A DNA stretch of 64,000 nucleotides from Leifsonia sp. fls2-241-R2A-40a (GTDB lineage: Bacteria; Actinomycetota; Actinomycetes; Actinomycetales; Microbacteriaceae): contig NZ_JARVRS010000001.1 in NCBI RefSeq assembly GCF_030209575.1, positions 3,100,001 through 3,164,000 of the forward strand, read 5' to 3'. Positions 37,659 through 45,562 of this stretch are shown piece after piece. The position numbers were made by a program, and so were the translations under genes. How positions within the stretch are numbered: position 1 is the stretch's first letter; every line of letters begins with the position of its first letter. The notes under the pieces are model-generated. The model made no database searches, was not told the DNA's origin, and saw nothing but the letters and a program-made list of their open reading frames with translations.

Positions 37659-38351
37659 CTAGCTCACCGCTTCGAGCCGGGTCGGGGCGGAGGCGCGGAA
37701 ACTCTCATCGACCGCCGGCAGCCACAGTTCGGCGGTACGGCGCGGACCGGACCCGCCGCGCGGCGCCGACTCCACGGTCACCCGGCGGGACGAGAGGTAG
37801 CCGTTGCCGGTGCCGAGGCCGTCCCACCCGCTGCGTGCGACGGTGAGCGTCGCCTCGACCTGGGGCCAGTCGCCGGCGACGATGAGGGTGGCCTCCCGCT
37901 GCCGCAGCCGGGCGCTGAGCCGGGCGACATCGCCGTCCTTCGCACGGGAGGGAGGGGCGACGACGACCACGCTGAGCACATCGACGACGGCCGCGGTCAC
38001 GGTCAGCCAGTCGGTGCCGGGATGCGGCACCAGCACCAGCCGCTCCAGGTCGATGCCGAACCGCCCGGCCGCCTCCGCACCGAAGTCGGGCATGCCGACC
38101 ACCCCGCACCAGGCGCCGGCCGCGCTCGGGCCGGCGAGCATGGCCATCAGCAGCGTGGTCGACCCGCGCACCGAGTAGGCGGCGCCCGCCTTGAGCGCGC
38201 CGCCGGGCAGCAGCGGCGAGAGCGCGGGATGCGTCTGCAGCGTACGGCTCTCGAGTTTGGTGGCCTGCATCTGCCGGATGCGGGTCTGCAGCTCGTGCAC
38301 CTGCGCCCGGTCGGAGACCGGTTCGCTGAGGTGAGGAGCGGCGAGTGACAT
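37659..38351 (-). CDS. imuA: ImuA (ImuA'-type), RecA-like mutasome accessory protein
   Basis: 230-aa RecA-fold-related protein required with ImuB and DnaE2 for induced mutagenesis. It starts MSLAAPHLSEPVSDRAQVHE; VHELQTRIRQMQATKLESRT forms the N-terminal helix, followed by LLPGGALKAGAAYSVRGSTT, a degenerate P-loop region lacking GKS/T. An upstream ATG at 38369 lies inside the SOS box and is rejected as start. First gene of the SOS operon. Confidence 0.88.
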   Translation of the reverse strand: MSLAAPHLSEPVSDRAQVHELQTRIRQMQATKLESRTLQTHPALSPLLPGGALKAGAAYSVRGSTTLLMAMLAGPSAAGAWCGVVGMPDFGAEAAGRFGIDLERLVLVPHPGTDWLTVTAAVVDVLSVVVVAPPSRAKDGDVARLSARLRQREATLIVAGDWPQVEATLTVARSGWDGLGTGNGYLSSRRVTVESAPRGGSGPRRTAELWLPAVDESFRASAPTRLEAVS

Positions 38352-38360
38352 GCTCCTATT

Positions 38361-38378
38361 TTCGAACACATGTTCGAA
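38361..38378. promoter_or_regulatory. SOS box (LexA site) of the imuA-imuB-dnaE2 operon
   Basis: TTCGAACACATGTTCGAA, matching the actinobacterial LexA consensus TCGAAC-N4-GTTCGA, with two mismatches to its own inverse only in the centre. It ends 10 nt upstream of the imuA ATG, over the expected promoter. Confidence 0.93.
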
Positions 38379-38496
38379 TGAAGCAAATGGAATTTCGCGG
38401 GTGTGGACAACCGCCCGGCGTGTCCGAACACTGTACGCGACGGCACCGACATCGGCCCTTCAGGGGCACTCACCGGACGCGGCGCACAATGGACGC

Positions 38497-38928
38497 GTGC
38501 GCCCCACCTACCCCGCAGCCGTGTACCTCTGCATCTTCGACGGCGACCGCATCCTGCTGCAGCGACGCCGAGGGACCGGCTACCGCGACGGCGAGCTGTC
38601 CCTCCCCGCCGGACACATCGAACCGGGGGAGTCGGCCACCGCCGCCCTGCTGCGGGAGGCGCGGGAGGAGACGACACTCGCGCTCGCCGCGGACCAGGTC
38701 CGCCTCGCCCTGGTGCAGCACGGGCGCGCCGACGGCGACACCTACATCGACTTCTTCTTCGCGGCGGAGCTACCCGAAGGTGCCACGCCCGCGATCGGAG
38801 AGCCGGATAAGGCGTCGGAGCTGCTGTGGGCGCCGGCGGACGCACTTCCGGCCGACGTCATCCCGGTCATCCGCCACGGCATCGAGGCCCTCGTGCGCGG
38901 GGAGACGTACACCGAGTACGGCTGGTGA
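38497..38928 (+). CDS. Nudix hydrolase
   Basis: 143-aa Nudix hydrolase. The Nudix box is complete: G-x5-E-x7-R-E-x2-E-E within GHIEPGESATAALLREAREE (~44-63). GTG 38497 is chosen because the fold begins directly after it (VRPTYPAAVYLCIFDGDRIL). CACAAT lies 6 nt upstream as a possible leaderless -10. It is divergent from imuA, sharing the SOS-box region, but its own start is about 120 nt away, so SOS control is doubtful. Substrate could be an oxidised nucleotide. Confidence 0.88.
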   Translation: MRPTYPAAVYLCIFDGDRILLQRRRGTGYRDGELSLPAGHIEPGESATAALLREAREETTLALAADQVRLALVQHGRADGDTYIDFFFAAELPEGATPAIGEPDKASELLWAPADALPADVIPVIRHGIEALVRGETYTEYGW

Positions 38929-38962
38929 GGGCCGCTCGTCCAACCGCTCGTCCAACCGACCG

Positions 38963-39805
38963 CTACCGGCCCTGCGGCTCGGTCACGAAGTCGATCAGCT
39001 GCTCGACCCGGCCGAGCAGTTCCGGCTCGAGGTCCGAGAACGACCGCACCTGGCCGAGGATGCGCTTCCAGGCCCGCGCGATGTCCGCCTGGGTCTCGTG
39101 CGGCAGGCCGAGCGCCTCGCAGATCCCGTGCTTCCAGGGGACCGAACGGGGGATCTGCGGCCACGCCGTAAGCCCGACCCGCGCCGGCTTCACCGCCTGC
39201 CAGATGTCGACGAACGGGTGGCCGACGACGAGGACATGCGCACCGAACGGCCCCCGCGCCACCTGCTCGGCGATCCTGCTCTCCTTGGACCCGGTGACCA
39301 GGTGGTCGACCAGCACCCCGATGCGGCGCCCACGGTCGGGGCGGAAATCCTTGACGATCGCGTCCAGGTCGTCCACGCCCTCCAGGTATTCGACGACGAC
39401 GCCTTCGACGCGCAGGTCATCGCCCCAGACCCGCTCCACGAGCTCCGCGTCGTGGCGCCCCTCGACGAAGATCCGGCTGGCGCGGGCGATGCGCGCCTTC
39501 TGCTCGCCGACGGCGAAGGAGCCGGACGCCGTTCGCGACCGCCCCGCAGGGGCGCGCGAGGGGACGATCAGGCGGACCGGCTCGCCGTCGATGAGGAACG
39601 ACCCGGTCAGCGGGAAGACGCGCTTCTTCCCGAAGTAGTCCTCCAGCTCGATCGTCTGGCCTTCGAGCCGGGTGACCGCACCGCAGAACCCGGATGCCGC
39701 CTCCTCGACGACGAGGTCGCGCACCGCCTCGACTGTCGGGACGGGCTTGCGGCCGGCGTTCTTCCAATCGGAGGCCAGCACATCGGATCCGTAGCGGTCG
39801 TCCAT
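38963..39805 (-). CDS. DUF3097 protein with Toprim-like segment
   Basis: 280-aa actinobacterial protein of unknown function. It starts MDDRYGSDVLASDWKNAGRK. The segment IFVEGRHDAELVERVWGDD (~117-135) resembles Toprim motif 1 (EGxxDA), and RRIGVLVDHLVTGSKE (~168-183) may correspond to the DxD motif, with DH in place of DxD. This suggests a nucleic-acid-related catalytic or binding fold. It lies between the Nudix gene and the DUF6504 gene within the SOS region. Confidence 0.8.
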   Translation of the reverse strand: MDDRYGSDVLASDWKNAGRKPVPTVEAVRDLVVEEAASGFCGAVTRLEGQTIELEDYFGKKRVFPLTGSFLIDGEPVRLIVPSRAPAGRSRTASGSFAVGEQKARIARASRIFVEGRHDAELVERVWGDDLRVEGVVVEYLEGVDDLDAIVKDFRPDRGRRIGVLVDHLVTGSKESRIAEQVARGPFGAHVLVVGHPFVDIWQAVKPARVGLTAWPQIPRSVPWKHGICEALGLPHETQADIARAWKRILGQVRSFSDLEPELLGRVEQLIDFVTEPQGR

Positions 39806-39871
39806 CACCCGATGGAGGCTATGCGATGGGATGCGACGCCGGCCGATGCCACGCTGCGCCCGGCGCAACGT

Positions 39872-40162
39872 TCAGTCGAAAACGCGGACCAGCCGCCAGC
39901 TGCGGTCGACGGCGTCGTGACGCACATCGAAGACGTGCGCGTCGCCCTTCTCGCTGGTGCCCTGGAAGCGCCAGCCGCCGATCTCCCGCGGCAGGCTGCC
40001 GATCGAGTACCGATGGTCGCCGAAGGGTCGCCACCAGCCGCACACCTCGGCCCACACGGTCGGGGTGTCCGAGACCCGGTAGCGCGTGGATCTCCAGACC
40101 AGCCGTGTCGGGACTCCGTCATCGGTCGTCCATACGGCGACCGCCTCGTCGATCTCGGTCAT
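39872..40162 (-). CDS. DUF6504-like small protein under an SOS box
   Basis: 96-aa soluble protein starting MTEIDEAVAVWTTDDGVPTR, with VWRSTRYRVSDTPTVWAEVC, GWRFQGTSEKGDAHVFDVRH and WRLVRVFD. I assign it to the DUF6504 group from memory; such genes often lie near imuB/dnaE2 in actinobacteria. AGGTGA ribosome site before ATG 40162. A perfect LexA box sits 18 nt upstream of the ATG, with TAGGCG directly after it, so it should be damage-induced together with the mutasome. Confidence 0.8.
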   Translation of the reverse strand: MTEIDEAVAVWTTDDGVPTRLVWRSTRYRVSDTPTVWAEVCGWWRPFGDHRYSIGSLPREIGGWRFQGTSEKGDAHVFDVRHDAVDRSWRLVRVFD

Positions 40163-40179
40163 GCTTCTCACCTCGCCTA

Positions 40180-40195
40180 TCGAACATATGTTCGA
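40180..40195. promoter_or_regulatory. SOS box (LexA site) of the DUF6504 gene
   Basis: TCGAACATATGTTCGA, a perfect 16-bp palindrome and an exact match to the actinobacterial LexA consensus, immediately upstream of the minus-strand gene starting at 40162. Confidence 0.95.
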
Positions 40196-40269
40196 GTCCG
40201 AGTGTAGCCGCGGGCTTCCGACAGCGCACCTCGGAAACCGCACGCGCGCGGCGGCCTGAGCTCGCGCAC

Positions 40270-43260
40270 TCACGCACTCCGGGTGCGTCGCACGAATTGC
40301 CACACCCCGAGCAGCAGCACGGCGGAGAGCAGGCCGCCGCCGGCGAGAGACAGGGTGTCGGTCCCCAGGCCGCCGGTGAAGGGGATCGCCGGCACGGGCA
40401 GTTGCCGGTTCACCACATCCGGCAGCGCCACCGTCGTGGCGGACGCACCCACCGTGACGGGGATCGGCGTCGGATCCAGCCGGAATCCGACGGGCGCCCG
40501 CGTCTCGACCAGCTCGTACGCGCCGGGGCCGAGGCCGGTCACGGCGAACACCCCGCCGAGCGGGTCGGCGTCCCGCCCGGTGCACGCCGAAGCGGAGGGG
40601 GCCACGCAGTCGGTGACGACGATCGACGACCCCGTCGGCTTCCGTGTGGCGTCGATCGGCGTGAGCGTCCAGATCGCCCCCTCCAGGACATTCGCTGCGG
40701 CCGTCCCGTCGACCTTGTGCCACGAAACCGCGGAGGCCACCACGTCCACGACGGCTGTGCACGACGCGTCGGTCGACCCGGCGGCGCAGTTGCTGCCCTC
40801 GCTCGGTGACACGACGGTGTTGACGAGCTGCAAGTCGCCGGGATCAAGGTTCTTCACCGTCACCGAGTACGTCACGCTGACGTGCGCGCCGACGGCCAGC
40901 GGGCCCGTCCACGACAGGTTCGGCGCCGCATACGAAACCGTCCCCGCTGTCGCCGTCTGGTCGCCTTTGTAGGTGGCGTCTTTCAGCACATCGGTCAGGT
41001 CGTCGGAGATGTTCGCGGCGACGTAGGCCTGGCTACCCGTGTTCGTGATGGTGACGGTGTACTCGACGGTGTCGCCTGGTCGAACCGACGGGACGGACGA
41101 GGTCTTCCGAACCGCGAGGGAGCAGTGCGCCACGTCCGCCCGAACGGCGAACTGCGCTGTGCCGGTGGGGTTGCCCGCCGGGGCATCCGTCGTCGACCCG
41201 AAGGTGGTCACGCCGACCGCGCTGTTCGACAGCATCAGCGGTACGGGGGCATCGCAGGCCACGGGGGGAGCGATGGTGTCGAAACACAGCTGCGGGGGAT
41301 CGCCCACCCAGCTGATCGAGATCTGGCCGCTGACGACCCCCGTCGCGTTGGTGACTCCGTTGATCCTGACGTCCGCCGTGAGCGACGTCACGGTGGTCGG
41401 GATGGACTGGAGGTTGAGCGACCCCGTTGGCGCGAGGGTGACGGCGGAGAAGCCGGGCACGGCGTTCGCGTTCTGATCGCGCAGGGTCACGGTCGCATCG
41501 GCGAACGCGGTGGGGACGACGCCCGGCAGGGTGAGCGCTCGCCACTTCGTGAACGAGGCGGCGCCGGTGCCGCAGTAGTAGCTCGGAGGCGAGACCGTCA
41601 GCGACTGCGGAGAGCTCGGCCCGGGGCACGTTCCGCCGGTTCTCGGGTCGAAGAACGACATGACGCCGGCATCACCCGTGGCGACGAGGCAGGATGACGA
41701 GATGTCGGAGGCGTCACGCACCGTGTAGTTGACCCCGTTGTCGACGTTGACGAACCCCTCACAAGGCGGAACCGTCCCCGTCCCCGTGTACGCGGCGAAA
41801 TCGCGGCACATCACCTGGTTCCCGTTGGAGAGGTAGACCTTCGTACCGCGGGCGTACGCGTCGCCCGATCCGTTGCCGCCGCCGCTGTAGTTCGCGCCGG
41901 TTCCCGCGTAGGGATCAGCCACGGTCGCGCCGCTCAGGTTCCAGCAGCTCGACGCCGTCCCGGCGCCGTTCGTGATGGTGCACACGCCCGTGACGGCTCC
42001 TCCGGTGGAAAGGATCGGCGCGAAGGGAGTGCCGTTCGCAGCCGTGGCGATCGAGGTGGTCGTGGGCCACGTGCCGGGACAGAATGCCGACGTCGAAGCG
42101 GTGAAGCAGAAGGTCTGCCAGGCACTCGTGGGCGTCTTCTGGACGCTCGAGAACACGTAGTCCCCGAAGGTCTCGGTCGGGTTCGCACCGGAACTGGTGA
42201 CGCCGCTCGGGTACAGCGTCGCTCCGGGGCACGCCGTCATGGCAGGGGTGGTGCACACGAGGATCGCCGTCCCGTTGCTGATCGCGGTGCTGTAGGTGTT
42301 GCCGTTGCCGGCAGCCACCCCGGAGCCGTTGATCTGCGCCCCGTACGTGTTGTTGTCGACCGTGATCCCTCCGCGCGCCCAGTAGCCACAGCTCGTCGGC
42401 GTGCCCGGCGCCAGGTCGAGGCAGGCGATGCCGGTACTCGAATTGTCGGGCAGCCCGGCGTACCAGAGCAGCCTGCTCCCCGACAGCCACGCCCCGGTCT
42501 GCTGCGGGGTCTTACCGCCGAACGCCGTGCCCGTTCCGATCGGGGTCCCCGGAGTCGCGGACCAGGATTGAGCGTTCGAGCCGGTGGGCCAGCCGGGACA
42601 GGTCGTGCCGTCGAGCCTCGCACAGTAGACGATCGGGGCGGTGCGGTGGTGGAAGACCGTGTACGCCAGTCCGTTCCGGACGACGATGTTGTATCCGTCG
42701 CCCGCGCCGACGGCCGTGATCTTCGGGGGCGCTCCTGCGACGAGCGGCGGAGACAGCTGCTGCGTACCCTGCGGAACCAGCGTTCCGGTGAAGCCGACAC
42801 CGGTCGCGTCGGCGCTGGGAGCTCCAGCGGTCCATCCCGCCGTCGGCGTGAGGTACTGCGGCGTCACCGTGCCGGCGGCGTTCTGGTCCGGTGGCAGCTG
42901 CAGCGAGCCGGGGACGTACGCTCCCGCCGTGCTCAGATCGTCCTTCAGGTCGACCTGCGCGCTTCCTCCGGCGTTGTTCTGGTAGTCGACGACCCACCTG
43001 AGCGTGTCGCCCGGCTTCGCCGTGCCCGTCTTCGCGCCGCCGGGAGCGTCCGCGGAGGAGGCGGTCGAGCCGCCGGTGAGGTTGGTGCCCGTCATGTACG
43101 TCGTCGACAGCGTTTCCACCGCGGCATGCGACGAATACCGCGGCAGCAGCAGCGTCGCCGCGACGGCGCCCAGCGCGGCGCAGCCGACGAGGAGCACCGC
43201 CGAGCTGCGGCGGCGGATGCGCCGACGGTGGCGCGCAGGACGTCTCGACAGGATCAGCAC
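40270..43260 (-). CDS. Large wall-anchored surface protein with Cys-pair repeats, DUF11 and SpaA/CnaB domains
   Basis: 996-aa exported protein. Order: basic signal peptide with hydrophobic core (~21-40, cleavage after SSHA at ~46); DUF11-like domain (~75-165); a region (~185-550) with seven cysteine pairs, C213/C221, C280/C291, C336/C344, C385/C394, C427/C439, C485/C500, C524/C545; a beta-rich linker; a second DUF11 domain (~712-842); a CnaB/SpaA domain (~843-952) with isopeptide candidates K849, E919 and N951; then the sortase-like signal I959-P-F-T-G963, a transmembrane helix and RRTRSA. GTG 43260 has GGAGGAGAA. No sortase is in the window. Likely an adhesin or sensor; function inferred only. 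Confidence 0.85.
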   Translation of the reverse strand: MLILSRRPARHRRRIRRRSSAVLLVGCAALGAVAATLLLPRYSSHAAVETLSTTYMTGTNLTGGSTASSADAPGGAKTGTAKPGDTLRWVVDYQNNAGGSAQVDLKDDLSTAGAYVPGSLQLPPDQNAAGTVTPQYLTPTAGWTAGAPSADATGVGFTGTLVPQGTQQLSPPLVAGAPPKITAVGAGDGYNIVVRNGLAYTVFHHRTAPIVYCARLDGTTCPGWPTGSNAQSWSATPGTPIGTGTAFGGKTPQQTGAWLSGSRLLWYAGLPDNSSTGIACLDLAPGTPTSCGYWARGGITVDNNTYGAQINGSGVAAGNGNTYSTAISNGTAILVCTTPAMTACPGATLYPSGVTSSGANPTETFGDYVFSSVQKTPTSAWQTFCFTASTSAFCPGTWPTTTSIATAANGTPFAPILSTGGAVTGVCTITNGAGTASSCWNLSGATVADPYAGTGANYSGGGNGSGDAYARGTKVYLSNGNQVMCRDFAAYTGTGTVPPCEGFVNVDNGVNYTVRDASDISSSCLVATGDAGVMSFFDPRTGGTCPGPSSPQSLTVSPPSYYCGTGAASFTKWRALTLPGVVPTAFADATVTLRDQNANAVPGFSAVTLAPTGSLNLQSIPTTVTSLTADVRINGVTNATGVVSGQISISWVGDPPQLCFDTIAPPVACDAPVPLMLSNSAVGVTTFGSTTDAPAGNPTGTAQFAVRADVAHCSLAVRKTSSVPSVRPGDTVEYTVTITNTGSQAYVAANISDDLTDVLKDATYKGDQTATAGTVSYAAPNLSWTGPLAVGAHVSVTYSVTVKNLDPGDLQLVNTVVSPSEGSNCAAGSTDASCTAVVDVVASAVSWHKVDGTAAANVLEGAIWTLTPIDATRKPTGSSIVVTDCVAPSASACTGRDADPLGGVFAVTGLGPGAYELVETRAPVGFRLDPTPIPVTVGASATTVALPDVVNRQLPVPAIPFTGGLGTDTLSLAGGGLLSAVLLLGVWQFVRRTRSA

Positions 43261-43295
43261 TTCTCCTCCAGGTGCACGGGGGAGCGACGGTGCGC

Positions 43296-43317
43296 TCGAC
43301 GGCTCGGGAGCCGTCGA
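43296..43317. promoter_or_regulatory. Hairpin/palindrome in the leader of the surface protein gene
   Basis: TCGACGGCTC-GG-GAGCCGTCGA: a perfect 10-bp inverted repeat with a 2-nt centre, 36 nt upstream of the GTG of the surface protein. It could be an operator or an RNA hairpin just before the ribosome site. The remaining ~90 bp up to 43410 show no gene. Confidence 0.55.
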
Positions 43318-43410
43318 TCAGGCCCCTATTGGAGAAGACAGGGAGGCGGTTCTTTCGTTATGCGGCGCCGTATCCAATGAAAGGGATACCGCGCATCGAA
43401 CGCGTCGGGC

Positions 43411-44499
43411 TCAGCCGACCGTCGCGCCGAACAACAGCCCCAGCAGGTAGGTCGCGGCCGCGGCGCCGTACCCGATGAGCAGCTGCCGGACGGCGCGCTT
43501 CAGCGGCGACGCCCCGGAGAGCAGGCCGACCACTGCGCCGGTACCCAGGAGGGTGATCCCGACGAGGATCGCGGAGACCACGATCGCGAGCGTTCCGGTG
43601 AGCCCGAACAGGAACGGGATGATCGGGATGAAGGCGCCGGAGGCAAAGAAGCAGAAGCTCGAGATGGCGGCGCTCCAGCCGTTGCCGACCGCCTCGTGCT
43701 CGTCTTCGACGGCCACGGGCGCGATCGCGATGGGCGACGTCACGGCCTGGAGGCCGGAGAGCACTTCGCGTGCGTGCTCGGCGGCCTCATCGGGCGACAT
43801 CCCGCGGGCCCGGTAGACCAGGGTGAGCTCGTTCGCATCCACGTCGAGGTGCGGGAGCGCCGATCCGGTGGCGGGATTGGGGGTGGATGCTTCCAGCAGT
43901 TCCCGCTGCGACCGGACGGACACGTATTCGCCCGCGCCCATCGAGAGCGCACCGGCGAGGAGCCCCGAGATGCCCGTGAGGAGGACGACGTGGGTGGCGA
44001 CGCCGCTCGCACTCACACCGAGCACGAGTGCCAGGTTGCTCACCAGTCCGTCGTTGGCGCCGAAGACGGCCGCGCGGAACGTCCCCGACAACCGCTGACG
44101 CCCGCGCGCGGCGAGTGCCCGCACGACCTCCTCGTGCACCTGCTCATCGGCCGCCATCTGCGGGGTGGCGTCCCGGTCGTCGGCGTAGGGGGAACGCGCC
44201 TCGGCCCGCTGGGCCAGCGCGAGCACGAAGACGGAACCGAACCGCCGTGCCAGCCATCCGAGCAGGCGGGTCCGCACATCCCCGCGCAGGGGCTTGCCGA
44301 CGCGGTCGCCGAGCAGGTCGATCCAGTGCTGTTCGTGGCGTCGCTCGGCGTCGGCGAGCGCGAGCAGGATCTCCCGCTCCTCGCCCTCCCGGCGGCCGGC
44401 GAGGTCGCGGTAGACCGCTGCTTCGGCGCGCTCGTCGGCGAGGTAACGGCGCCACCGCCTGATGTCGGCGGGGGTGGGGGTCGGGGCTGTCGTCGTCAT
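43411..44499 (-). CDS. Ferritin-like domain fused to VIT iron transporter (MbfA type)
   Basis: 362-aa membrane protein. The N-terminal ~130 residues form a rubrerythrin/ferritin-like helical domain with candidate iron ligands E26, E52-x2-H55 and E119-x2-H122. The rest is a VIT domain: FRAAVFGANDGLVSNLALVL (141-160), GALSMGAGEYVSVRSQREL and three C-terminal helices. MbfA proteins of this build export iron and protect against peroxide. TAGAAT on this strand (44507-44512) is 7 nt before the ATG and overlaps the stop of the upstream WYL gene. Confidence 0.92.
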   Translation of the reverse strand: MTTTAPTPTPADIRRWRRYLADERAEAAVYRDLAGRREGEEREILLALADAERRHEQHWIDLLGDRVGKPLRGDVRTRLLGWLARRFGSVFVLALAQRAEARSPYADDRDATPQMAADEQVHEEVVRALAARGRQRLSGTFRAAVFGANDGLVSNLALVLGVSASGVATHVVLLTGISGLLAGALSMGAGEYVSVRSQRELLEASTPNPATGSALPHLDVDANELTLVYRARGMSPDEAAEHAREVLSGLQAVTSPIAIAPVAVEDEHEAVGNGWSAAISSFCFFASGAFIPIIPFLFGLTGTLAIVVSAILVGITLLGTGAVVGLLSGASPLKRAVRQLLIGYGAAAATYLLGLLFGATVG

Positions 44500-44509
44500 C
44501 CCCTCAATT

Positions 44510-45511
44510 CTAAAGCGAGAGGTCCGACCCACCCGGGACCGAGCGCTCGATCCCCAGCGCCATCGCAGAACGGGTGAATCGCTCACCCCAGTCGGCCGCG
44601 GCGACCACGGCCTCCTCCGGACCGACGATCCGGAAGGGCGCGTCCACCGCTGCGAGCCCGAACAGGGCCCACTCCGCGCTGTCCGCTGTGATCCGGACGG
44701 CGCTCGAGCCGTCGCCCAGATCGTCGACGGTCGCCCAGCGTCCGAGCCGTTCCACGACGCGGTCGTGAGGCGCCTCGACGATCGCCTCGACGACCATCGG
44801 CTCCACCGCGCTGTGCAGGGACTCGCGGACGTATTCGGCGGCATCCTCAGCAGGCAGCGCCCGGGGGCGGAAGCGGGTGCCGGTCGGGCGCGGCTCGGCG
44901 ATGCGGTCGAGCCGGAAGCTGCGCCAGTCGAACCGGGTCAGGTCGTAGGCGACGAGGTACCAGCGGCGCTCGATGGAGACCAGGCGGTGCGGTTCGACGG
45001 TCCGGGTCGAGGCCTGCCCGTCGCGCGCGACGTAGGCGAACTCGATGCGCTCCTCGTCGCGGCAGGCCTGAGCGAGCGCGGTCAGGACGCCGGCGTCGGC
45101 CGAAGGACCCGGCCCGAGGGTCGTGGAGAGCGTCGTCGTGCGCAGCGCATCCACTCGACGCCTCAGGCGAGGGGGCATGACCTGCACGACCTTGGCGAGC
45201 GCGCGGACGGACGCTTCGTCGACTCCGGCGATCCCGCTCTGCGCCGCCGTCCGGAGCCCGACCGCGAGAGCCACGGCTTCGTCGTCGTCCACGACGAGCG
45301 GCGGGAGGGACGCGCCGGCGGCCAGCTGGTACCCGCCCGAGACGCCGCGTGTCGCGTCGACCGGGTAGCCGAGGTCGCGGAGCCGTTCCACGTCGCGGCG
45401 GAGCGTGCGCGGGGACACGCCGAGGCGGTCCGCGAGCTCCTGACCGGGCCAATAGCGGTGGGTCTGGAGCAGGGAGAGGAGTTGGAGGGCTCGGGATCCG
45501 GTGCTGGCCAT
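44510..45511 (-). CDS. HTH/WYL-domain transcriptional regulator
   Basis: 333-aa regulator. N-terminal DeoR-like winged helix: LLSLLQTHRYWPGQELADRL and GVSPRTLRRDVERLRDLGYP (~12-50). WYL domain with RRWYLVAYDLTRFDWRSFRL (~183-202), which senses nucleic acid or small ligands in this family, then a WCX-like C-terminus. It lies 10 bp upstream of the ferritin-VIT gene on the same strand and may control it. CACAAT lies 6 nt before ATG 45511. Confidence 0.9.
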   Translation of the reverse strand: MASTGSRALQLLSLLQTHRYWPGQELADRLGVSPRTLRRDVERLRDLGYPVDATRGVSGGYQLAAGASLPPLVVDDDEAVALAVGLRTAAQSGIAGVDEASVRALAKVVQVMPPRLRRRVDALRTTTLSTTLGPGPSADAGVLTALAQACRDEERIEFAYVARDGQASTRTVEPHRLVSIERRWYLVAYDLTRFDWRSFRLDRIAEPRPTGTRFRPRALPAEDAAEYVRESLHSAVEPMVVEAIVEAPHDRVVERLGRWATVDDLGDGSSAVRITADSAEWALFGLAAVDAPFRIVGPEEAVVAAADWGERFTRSAMALGIERSVPGGSDLSL

Positions 45512-45562
45512 GACTCCATTGTGCGCACGGATGCGGACGGAAACTGTCCGCTATGACCGCTA

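Noticed and set aside
38352-38369. Upstream ATG for imuA at 38369
   Set aside because: It lies inside the SOS box, so it would be upstream of or at the transcription start.
40882-41697. Open frames on the plus strand inside the surface protein gene
   Set aside because: No recognisable domain; the minus-strand frame has signal peptide, domains and anchor in order.
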